Positions 7,041 to 13,701 of a DNA stretch of 15,398 bases are shown one piece after another. Within the stretch, counting starts at the first letter, position 1; each line of letters starts with the position of its first letter. The translations under genes and the position numbers were made by a program. The stretch is from Moraxella equi (lineage in GTDB: Bacteria > Pseudomonadota > Gammaproteobacteria > Pseudomonadales > Moraxellaceae): contig NZ_MXAP01000064.1 of assembly GCF_002027555.1 (NCBI RefSeq), positions 1-15,398 of the forward strand. Direction: 5' to 3'. The notes beneath the pieces are model-generated. The model worked only from the letters and a program-made list of their open reading frames with translations. It was not told the DNA's origin and did not search any database.

Positions 7041-8819
7041 TAGAAACTGTGGTGATATTGGATTGCAAATTGGTTCACAAACCACGGGTTCTGGACGGTT
7101 GGCGTTATCTTGATAACCTCTTGTAAAAAAGCGAACACGATTTAGGCACACCTTTTCAAATTTTGGTCTTTTTAAATCAAATAAAGCAATCCTCTCATTT
7201 AGCTCTGGATGTTGATGGTGAAATTCATCAACAATCTTTGATAACTCATTCCAAAATTCAAATTCAGATATATTATAATATTGATGTAATACATCAAAAA
7301 TATAGCGATAATGCACAACAAAAAGCCCAGTGAAAATAAAATGACTCAAATCTTTTGGGGAGTGTTTTAATAAAATACCCACCTCTTTTGGTTTAGGCTC
7401 TTGTTCAAAAAAAGTGTCATCAACTAAATTAATATCATCCACAAAATCCTTTAAAACCATTTTTATCGGTATGCCATTCTCATGTATCAATAGACTATTT
7501 TCTCCATGTGGCGAAAATACAATTCCATAACGATACAACCAATACAATAATGGTGTTACACAAACTTTAAAGAATTTTTTTAGCCACTCAACAACCGTAA
7601 GACCCGACCGATGGATTAAATGTGGCAACAAAAAATCATCATGTCTATCTTTGTGAATAAGTGCAGCTTGAGAGATAACTTTTTGATTATCAGTGATGTA
7701 ATTTTCAACACTATCTCGCCACAAACAACCCAGTAATTCCGTAAATTGATAAGGTGGAGAGCTTAATTTATCAAAGGCGGGCTGTTTTACAGTAACTGTT
7801 GCTAACTCTCCCAATAGAACAACACCGGTTTCTTGCAATTGTTGGTCGTTTTTAAGTATTCTCAACAGCCATTCACTGATTTGCGGAGCAAAAAAATTAC
7901 GCTTGTTTGGCAAGCCACGATATACTGCTGTATTTAAAATACTAAGTGGTAGTTTAATGTGATATGCTGTTTTATCAGTCATATCTGAAAAAGTTCGAAT
8001 AGACTGTAAAGGTAAATACTCATGCTTAGACATTTCTAAAAACAGTAATTTTTGTTCAGAGATTTCAAGTGCATAATTTAAGCTAATCCAATTTGACCAT
8101 TGCCAAGGATGTATTGGTAAAAATAAATATTCTTGACTGTCCAATCCTTTATTCATCAAAATGTTTTTAAAAGATTTGTACTGACTTTCCCCCAACGTCT
8201 TTTTATAAATGCAATCACAAGTTAGCCCTTGAATTAATGAGAGTGCCGCAAGACTTTTGTGAACAGCAAACCAAGGAAGTTTTCTTGCAATAGCAACCTC
8301 TGGAACATACTGTTTATAATCTTCATAGCCAAAACCGAGGCGACCTTTTCCCATAACAATCCAAGGATGTCCACGTAAAGCCGAGTCAACAACTGACCCA
8401 CTAAGATTTGATAACGCTTCACTTGTTAAGCTATGCTTTGTGTATAAATGAGCCTCCGCCAACCAAGTATGATTAATTTCCTTTACCATATAAGCTTTTG
8501 TGCCATTATCCATATTCAGACTTTCACACAACTCAACAAAAAAATCAGTTAGATTATAAAAAGAATCACCTGTTTTTTTGTCATTAATAGAGTAGACGAT
8601 AAAGCCACCAAATTTCTTTGGTTTGATAATTACTTCCAAATTAATTTTATCAAAAACAAATAACATTCTTTGCTTGTTTTCTGGCAAATATTCCACTTTT
8701 GTTGGTCTAATAATTTCTTCGTAAAGCAGCTCAGATATAGCAATCTTCATCAAAGACTGGCCAGCACTTTTTAATTGCGACAACTCTATATTTAAATGAT
8801 AAGCATTGGATGTATTCAT
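7023..8819 (-). CDS. NRPS-independent siderophore synthetase, IucA/IucC family (second, IucC/RhbF-like)
   Basis: A 598-residue cytoplasmic ligase that uses ATP to condense a carboxylate, probably the citrate half-product, with a hydroxamate amine. Family motifs: GHPWIVMGKGRLGFG at 150-164 (nucleotide-binding region), IHPWQW at 236-241, SIRT at 273-276, YGIVFSPHGEN at 431-441 and KDFVDD at 457-462, followed by a C-terminal ferric-reductase-like FhuF region. The GHPW...KGRLGF form resembles the second, finishing synthetases such as RhbF rather than IucA. SD GAGG lies 7 nt before the ATG; the gene starts 13 nt after the monooxygenase stop. The final residues RCVEH and the stop are encoded by the inserted element. 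The original end can be rebuilt as QFLMRE-stop, so the change touches only the tail and the enzyme is probably intact. Confidence 0.92.
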   Translation of the reverse strand: MNTSNAYHLNIELSQLKSAGQSLMKIAISELLYEEIIRPTKVEYLPENKQRMLFVFDKINLEVIIKPKKFGGFIVYSINDKKTGDSFYNLTDFFVELCESLNMDNGTKAYMVKEINHTWLAEAHLYTKHSLTSEALSNLSGSVVDSALRGHPWIVMGKGRLGFGYEDYKQYVPEVAIARKLPWFAVHKSLAALSLIQGLTCDCIYKKTLGESQYKSFKNILMNKGLDSQEYLFLPIHPWQWSNWISLNYALEISEQKLLFLEMSKHEYLPLQSIRTFSDMTDKTAYHIKLPLSILNTAVYRGLPNKRNFFAPQISEWLLRILKNDQQLQETGVVLLGELATVTVKQPAFDKLSSPPYQFTELLGCLWRDSVENYITDNQKVISQAALIHKDRHDDFLLPHLIHRSGLTVVEWLKKFFKVCVTPLLYWLYRYGIVFSPHGENSLLIHENGIPIKMVLKDFVDDINLVDDTFFEQEPKPKEVGILLKHSPKDLSHFIFTGLFVVHYRYIFDVLHQYYNISEFEFWNELSKIVDEFHHQHPELNERIALFDLKRPKFEKVCLNRVRFFTRGYQDNANRPEPVVCEPICNPISPQFLRCVEH

Positions 8820-8832
8820 TGCAAAACCTCAT

Positions 8833-10113
8833 CTATGAAAAATTTGATAAAATATTGTTTCTACTTAGCTTATAAAACTCTTTATCCAAAATCCGATTGA
8901 TTATGGTTGCTGAGCGATGAGCGCTCAATCCCAAATCTGGCGTCCCAACTCCATGAGTACAAAGTCCCATATTCTGCACAAAAATTCTCCCCATACCATT
9001 AGGGTGTTGGTAATTTACCTCATAATTTCGATCAATATCATAACTACCACAAGGTTGTTTTTTGATACAAGGATCTAATTCTGACATAAAATCCAGTGAC
9101 GCTTGCTGATACCCAGTAGCCAAAATAACATAATCAGCACTTATTTTTGACGAAGTATTTGTATAATTATGTACAAAATCACAACAAATCTGTCCTTGAT
9201 TCTGACAAGTTTGTATTAGTTTTAAATTTGAATTTAATTTTATTGATTTTTCATTATTCAAAATTATTTTTTGATAAAGCATGCTGTAAATATTCTTTAG
9301 CAAGTTTGAATTAATTCCTTTATATAAAAAATCTTGTTTTTTCAATAAATTTTTTCTTGCTTCTTCTGATAGGCTGTAAAAAAAATCCATATAGTCTGGG
9401 CTAAAATGCTCTAAAGCTAATGGCGTATACTCCATGGGAAAAAATCCCTCATCATCAGTAACCCAATGAATATTATTAAAATCATTTTGAATTAATTTAT
9501 AAAAAATCTCGCCAGCTGATTGTCCAGAACCAACCAAAATAATATCGGATTTTTTCTTCTTTAAAAGTTCATCAAAATTTTTCATAAAATCCGATGAATG
9601 GAAGCACTGATTTTCTAAATTTTTCACAATATTTTTTGTACAATCGGGAATATTTGGAGAAGTTCCTATGCCAATAACTAAATTTTTACACTCATAATTT
9701 TTAATTTTCCCATCACATTCAACAATAACATTAAATCCTTTATTAGTAGGAAGAATCTGTTTTACTAAACAGCCAAAATTTAAATTTTCTAATTGACTGC
9801 ATACCCATTGGCAATAGCTATTATACTCAATTCTTGGTAGGAAAAAAGACTCTTTAAAGTAAAATTGAAACAACCTTTGTTTTTCTTGCAAGTAATTAAG
9901 AAAACTGTACTTGTTTGTTGGGTCTACCATTGTTACCAAATCAGCTAAAAACGGAACTTGTAGTGTGGTATCAGGCATTAACATTCCTTGATGCCATATG
10001 AATTTTTCTTTTTTATCGAAAAATACTGTTTTTAAATGACAATCTTTATGGTTTAGCAAACTTGCCAAGCTTAAGTTAAATGGCCCTATACCAATACCTA
10101 TGATATCAAACAT
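8833..10113 (-). CDS. Flavin-dependent L-lysine/ornithine/diamine N-monooxygenase (IucD/RhbE/AlcA family)
   Basis: A 426-residue FAD- and NADPH-dependent enzyme that N-hydroxylates a primary amine, the first committed step of hydroxamate siderophore synthesis. The FAD site is GIGIGPFNLSLA at 6-17. The family block WHQGMLMPDTTLQVPF starts at residue 40 and is followed by DLVTMVDPTNKYSFLNYL. The NADPH site GSGQSAGE is at 195-202, ATGY is at 332-335, and the C-terminus has GLCTHGVGTPDLGLSAHRSA. The substrate (lysine, or a diamine such as diaminopropane or putrescine) cannot be told from these motifs. The ATG (SD GAGG, 6 nt spacing) overlaps the end of the first synthetase gene by 8 nt. The gene is strikingly AT-rich: one 60-base line, 9301-9360, holds only 11 G/C. 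Confidence 0.93.
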   Translation of the reverse strand: MFDIIGIGIGPFNLSLASLLNHKDCHLKTVFFDKKEKFIWHQGMLMPDTTLQVPFLADLVTMVDPTNKYSFLNYLQEKQRLFQFYFKESFFLPRIEYNSYCQWVCSQLENLNFGCLVKQILPTNKGFNVIVECDGKIKNYECKNLVIGIGTSPNIPDCTKNIVKNLENQCFHSSDFMKNFDELLKKKKSDIILVGSGQSAGEIFYKLIQNDFNNIHWVTDDEGFFPMEYTPLALEHFSPDYMDFFYSLSEEARKNLLKKQDFLYKGINSNLLKNIYSMLYQKIILNNEKSIKLNSNLKLIQTCQNQGQICCDFVHNYTNTSSKISADYVILATGYQQASLDFMSELDPCIKKQPCGSYDIDRNYEVNYQHPNGMGRIFVQNMGLCTHGVGTPDLGLSAHRSATIINRILDKEFYKLSRNNILSNFS

Positions 10114-11905
10114 GGTTTACCTCTTTGTGCTTTATAGGATTCTTTATCTTTACATAAATAGATTGGGTCTCTACTGGTGCAACCAGTTCATCCAAATCGT
10201 GTAAGCGAGTCAACAAATTTCCTTTGTAGGGTAATTGATTACTAAACAACAAAGTATTTAGTAGCTTACTATTTGGATACTTTTTCAACAGATTCTCAAT
10301 ATACTCCCGTAGTATATTGAGAAGATTTTCTTCTGTTGAAAATCCAGTTTTTGCAATACTGCTAATTAGCGAAAAAACCGTATTTCCAATAAAATAATAT
10401 ATAAATCGACTATTAGCAAAATCAATAGAAACAACACACTTTGCTCTGGCAATAAGATCTGTATACTCATCTATCAATTCATCTGCATAATCAGTAACAT
10501 ATCCAAAGCTTTGATTATCTCTTACCCAAAATTTATAAGGGAAATTATCTCTTATTTCTATGAGACAATTCTGTTGATGAGCCTCAAAAACCATGCCATA
10601 ATTATGATACATATCAATCATGGGAATTAGTGAAATTTTCAAAAATTCTTCAAACCATTTGTGACTAATTTCTCTTAAACAGACACCAAATTCTTTTTGA
10701 CTACCTCTAATATTTTTGATAATGTGATATAGGCGATTTTTCTTTTGGAATGGATGATCTTGACATAACGTTGCCAAATTTGTAATGTTACCTTCTTCAT
10801 TAAAAGGATTATTTCTAATAATGCAAATGGTTTCATTTATAATTTTTCCATCTACAATTACCCCATTCCAAGCAGGATCATTAACAACATCAAACATTGG
10901 GTATGAATTTTTTATATTTTCTCCAAACTGACTGTGCCAAATTTTATTAGCCAACAAACCCCTACGACCTTCTTTCGGTAAATTTATGCGTACTGAATTT
11001 GTGATTGCAACAGATAAAGATAATTTAAACATCCACTCCCTATTTAAGTTTACAACCGTACGAACTGATGTGGTGGCATAATAATCATCTCCCATTTGAC
11101 CTAAATCTATTAATTTTTCTTCTGTTAATAATTTTTTATAAATATCTTTTTGTTGTAAATATTTCGCCTGCCAAGGATGTAATATAATCAACCTAAAGTT
11201 ATTATAATCTTTTGATTCATATTCTTTTTGAATTTTAATTTCATTTAAAATATCACTTTTTATCCTTTCTAATATCAGACCACTCTCTGACTCTTCAACG
11301 TAAATACTTGATTCAACCAACCAATAATGCAACTTAAAGCAACCATTAGTTTCTGGTGAAAAATTTTTCCATTGCACATTATCAAAACCAATTCTGTTTT
11401 TTGGAGTAGGGTGCATGGCATGCCCACAGAATAGAGCTTGCTCCGTATCAACAAAATTAAGTTTTTTTCTTTTAAATATGCTGTCAATTTTTTGTTGTCG
11501 ACTATCAAGAATTATCTGCAATTTTTCTGAACTATCCATCCATCTTGACAACACACTGTTGATGTTTATACTTTCTTTATCTGAATGCCAATATAGCATA
11601 TCTTGTAACAATAAATTTGCCAGCATTAAAGAGTTAGTCTCTACAAAACCATCAGCTTGTTCAATATATATTTTATCAAAAATTTGATGATGTCCTAGCA
11701 TACTGACAAATAGCAATGGAACAACTATACGGACTTTTAAGGGTTCTAAAAACAAAGACAGGGCAGAGTGCCCCTCACAACATCCTCGACAAATGTCGCT
11801 TTGTTCGCTTGATTGTAAAATTTTAAAGCGACTGGTTTCAATACAGTAGGCGTTTATAAGATTTTGTATTGATAATCGCTCAATATCTCTTTGTTTGTTA
11901 GACAT
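10106..11905 (-). CDS. NRPS-independent siderophore synthetase, IucA/IucC family (first gene of the operon)
   Basis: A 599-residue ATP-dependent ligase expected to adenylate citrate and join it to the first hydroxamate arm. Motifs: GHAMHPTPKNRIGF at 161-174, where Ala replaces the Pro usual in GHPxHPxxKxRxGF; LHPWQ at 242-246; ATTSVRT at 277-283; KLSLSVAITNSVR at 294-306; and YGMVFEAHQQN at 436-446. The C-terminal part is FhuF-like. SD AGGAG lies 9 nt before the ATG. It is the first gene of the operon, directly behind a Fur-box-overlapped promoter, and overlaps the monooxygenase gene by 8 nt. Composition is very AT-rich (12 G/C in line 10801-10860), unlike the nitrate reductase genes, which fits horizontal origin. 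It belongs to the IucA/RhbC side of the family; the exact citrate partner is not determined. Confidence 0.92.
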   Translation of the reverse strand: MSNKQRDIERLSIQNLINAYCIETSRFKILQSSEQSDICRGCCEGHSALSLFLEPLKVRIVVPLLFVSMLGHHQIFDKIYIEQADGFVETNSLMLANLLLQDMLYWHSDKESININSVLSRWMDSSEKLQIILDSRQQKIDSIFKRKKLNFVDTEQALFCGHAMHPTPKNRIGFDNVQWKNFSPETNGCFKLHYWLVESSIYVEESESGLILERIKSDILNEIKIQKEYESKDYNNFRLIILHPWQAKYLQQKDIYKKLLTEEKLIDLGQMGDDYYATTSVRTVVNLNREWMFKLSLSVAITNSVRINLPKEGRRGLLANKIWHSQFGENIKNSYPMFDVVNDPAWNGVIVDGKIINETICIIRNNPFNEEGNITNLATLCQDHPFQKKNRLYHIIKNIRGSQKEFGVCLREISHKWFEEFLKISLIPMIDMYHNYGMVFEAHQQNCLIEIRDNFPYKFWVRDNQSFGYVTDYADELIDEYTDLIARAKCVVSIDFANSRFIYYFIGNTVFSLISSIAKTGFSTEENLLNILREYIENLLKKYPNSKLLNTLLFSNQLPYKGNLLTRLHDLDELVAPVETQSIYVKIKNPIKHKEVNHV

Positions 11906-11931
11906 AAAACAAAGCTCCTCGTACTATAATT

Positions 11932-11965
11932 GATAATTATTATATTAATAATAATTATTATTGTC
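11932..11965. promoter_or_regulatory. Fur-box-like operator overlapping the promoter
   Basis: A perfect 16-bp palindrome AATAATAATTATTATT (11947-11962) fills the spacer between -35 and -10. It continues into GATAATTATTATATTAATA (11932-11950), which matches the 19-bp Fur consensus at 13 of 19 positions by eye. Together they read as overlapping Fur hexamer arrays covering -10 and the start site, as expected for iron repression. The region is generally AT-rich, so the exact Fur register is uncertain. Confidence 0.75.
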
Positions 11966-11967
11966 AA
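11939..11967 (-). promoter_or_regulatory. Sigma-70 promoter of the siderophore operon
   Basis: On the minus strand a perfect TTGACA (-35, 11967-11962) and a perfect TATAAT (-10, 11944-11939) are 17 nt apart. Transcription should start near 11932, about 27 nt before the ATG of the first synthetase gene. Such an ideal promoter fits a gene set kept silent by a repressor. Confidence 0.88.
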
Positions 11968-12019
11968 TATATTTTATCAAATTTCATGTTAATTTCACCG
12001 TTAAGTCTCTCCAAATTCG

Positions 12020-12041
12020 GTCTAAACACTCTATATTAGAC
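12020..12041. other. Short inverted repeat GTCTAA-N10-TTAGAC in the region upstream of the siderophore promoter
   Basis: A 6-bp inverted repeat with a 10-base spacer lies between the siderophore promoter and the nar terminator. It could be an operator or a chance palindrome. Nothing else recognisable is seen in 11968-12098, which is AT-rich non-coding sequence. Confidence 0.3.
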
Positions 12042-12098
12042 TTATGAATATCGCACAGTTTTAGAATTATTTTTTTAAATTATTATAAAAATCAATAA

Positions 12099-12142
12099 AT
12101 TATAAAATAAAAAAACCACAAACACTAGGGCGATGTTTGTGG
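12099..12142. repeat. 44-bp direct repeat, copy 2 (terminator repeat, right end of siderophore region)
   Basis: Identical to 2148-2191 over all 44 bases and in the same orientation, 9951 bp apart. Flanks differ: 12143 onward is CAAAAACC against TATTGTGG in copy 1. It lies between the siderophore promoter region and the end of narI. Confidence 0.9.
12109..12142 (-). terminator. Rho-independent terminator of the nar operon
   Basis: The same perfect 9-bp stem, CCACAAACA/TGTTTGTGG, with a 9-base loop and seven following T (12115-12109) on the minus strand. It begins about 33 nt after the narI stop and should separate the nitrate reductase transcript from the siderophore operon. Confidence 0.88.
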
Positions 12143-12175
12143 CAAAAACCGAAAAAATGGTTTTTAAACAAGTGC

Positions 12176-12895
12176 TTACTGCGATGTCTTTTGACGGACA
12201 ATCTGATAACGTCTGCCCAAATACCAAATCGGTGCTGAGATGATGTGAATCAGACGAGTAAACGGCACAAGCAGGATAAGCGTGGTTCCTAAGAACATGT
12301 GTAGCTTATAAATCAGCCCCGCATCCACCACACGGGCAGCAGCACTCATCGGGCGTAATATCGCCAAGTCCTGTGCCCAACCTGCCAATGACAGCATTAA
12401 CGCACCATCTTTATGGTCAGGATAGTGCCAAATGGTCGCAAGACCCATGATGAGCTGCACCAAAATGATGACAAGTAGCATCTTATCGCTAAACGTGGAC
12501 GTATGGCTCACACGTGGGTCAGTAAAACGTCTCCATATCAGAATCAGTAGCCCCACAAGGCACATCACGCCTGCGATACCACCGACAATGACCGCCACAA
12601 GCTGTTTGTCCGCTGCCGAGATAAAGCGTTCATAGACAAAGTGCGGGGTTAGCATCCCAAAGAAATGCCCAAGCAGTACCACAATGATACCGATGTGAAA
12701 TAGGTTACTGCCGATTCTCATGCCTTTATCGTTTAGCATTTGGCTTGACCCTGCACGCCATGTGTACTGCGATAGGTCAAATCTTGCCCAACAGCCCAAA
12801 ATACATACTGTCAAAGCGATGTAAGGATAAATGCCGTACAAAAATATGTGTATCCAATTCTCGGGGGTCGTTGCTGTGATTGCTGCTGCTATCAT
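12176..12895 (-). CDS. narI: Respiratory nitrate reductase gamma subunit (cytochrome b)
   Basis: A 239-residue membrane subunit that takes electrons from quinol through two b-type haems and passes them to NarH. About five membrane segments are visible. The haem ligands aligned with E. coli His56, His66, His187 and His205 are H67 (NLFHIG), H77 (GHFFGMLTPH), H199 (YKLHMFLG) and H217 (RLIHII). The motif QYTWRAGSSQML near residue 43 is strongly conserved in the family. Length is close to E. coli NarI (225), with a slightly longer N-terminus. The ATG overlaps the narJ stop by 1 nt (TAATG), with GGAG upstream. It is the last gene of the nar operon and is followed by a terminator. Confidence 0.97.
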   Translation of the reverse strand: MIAAAITATTPENWIHIFLYGIYPYIALTVCILGCWARFDLSQYTWRAGSSQMLNDKGMRIGSNLFHIGIIVVLLGHFFGMLTPHFVYERFISAADKQLVAVIVGGIAGVMCLVGLLILIWRRFTDPRVSHTSTFSDKMLLVIILVQLIMGLATIWHYPDHKDGALMLSLAGWAQDLAILRPMSAAARVVDAGLIYKLHMFLGTTLILLVPFTRLIHIISAPIWYLGRRYQIVRQKTSQ

Positions 12896-13701
12896 TATAA
12901 CACTCCTTCGCTAACAGTTTTATTGGTTTTAAAATCCACCCAATGCACAGGGATTTCGCTTGTCTTTTGGGCTTGTCTTGCCAAGGTCTCGGCAATGCGA
13001 ATGTCGGTTTGGCTTGACGGACAGCGTTCTTCTTGCTTTGCCGCCAAAAAGTCCACGGCTTCTTCTTCCCATTCTTTGTCAATGGCATCAAAGGTTGTAT
13101 CATCTACCTTGTCTTTGCCCATCTTGGCAAGCTCATCATCAATGACGGTCAAAGGCTTGCCTGCAATTTGCAATAACGCCTTAAACAGCCCAGCATAGCT
13201 ACTGCCCTTGTCCACCAGTCTCGCCCCCAGTAGAGCGATGATGTGACTGACATCAGCAATGTCCATGCGAATCTCAACGTCATCTGCAAAGCCTGCCTTG
13301 TAGGACAAAAATTCTAGATACATGGGCAAATAGTCGGGCAATTCTTTGACATGAATGGTAAAGCCGGCCTGTTCGTACTGTCCCATCAAATCCACCATCG
13401 CCTGCCCACGGTCTCGGCTCTCGCCATGCACGTGCTCAAACAGCCAAAGCGACAACGAACGCCCACGCTCAAACAGACTGTCATACACCGACTGAGCCTC
13501 AATCGAGCCTTTGCTTGATAGCTCATCAACAAAGACGTTAATCTCTTGGCGAACCTCAGGGCTGATGAGTTTTGATGTTGCTACGATGTATTTGCACGCA
13601 TCTAGCGTATCATCAGCAAACAGCTCATCAGACGGATAATCCATAAGCAGACTTATCACTTTTAATAATTTAAAATCAAGATGATTCATACTAGCCCCCA
13701 T
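12895..13701 (-). CDS. narJ: Nitrate reductase molybdenum cofactor assembly chaperone NarJ
   Basis: A 268-residue cytoplasmic chaperone of the NarJ/TorD family that binds NarG and is needed for cofactor insertion and membrane attachment of the enzyme; it is not part of the final complex. Recognisable are the N-terminal LLKVISLLMDYPSDELF, the central GRSLSLWLFEHVHGESRDRGQAMVDLMGQYEQAGF with its conserved HVHGESRDRGQAM, and the LPDYLPMYLEFLSY segment. The acidic C-terminal extension (about 215-268) makes it longer than E. coli NarJ (236). The ATG at 13701 overlaps the narH stop by 1 nt; an ATG at 13689 behind GGGGGC is an equally plausible start, 4 codons in. The product call is firm, the start less so. 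Confidence 0.95.
   Translation of the reverse strand: MGASMNHLDFKLLKVISLLMDYPSDELFADDTLDACKYIVATSKLISPEVRQEINVFVDELSSKGSIEAQSVYDSLFERGRSLSLWLFEHVHGESRDRGQAMVDLMGQYEQAGFTIHVKELPDYLPMYLEFLSYKAGFADDVEIRMDIADVSHIIALLGARLVDKGSSYAGLFKALLQIAGKPLTVIDDELAKMGKDKVDDTTFDAIDKEWEEEAVDFLAAKQEERCPSSQTDIRIAETLARQAQKTSEIPVHWVDFKTNKTVSEGVL

Noticed and set aside
11968..12098. A small RNA or leader gene between the siderophore promoter and the nar terminator
   Set aside because: Apart from one 6-bp inverted repeat I see no promoter-terminator pair or credible open frame in this AT-rich stretch.
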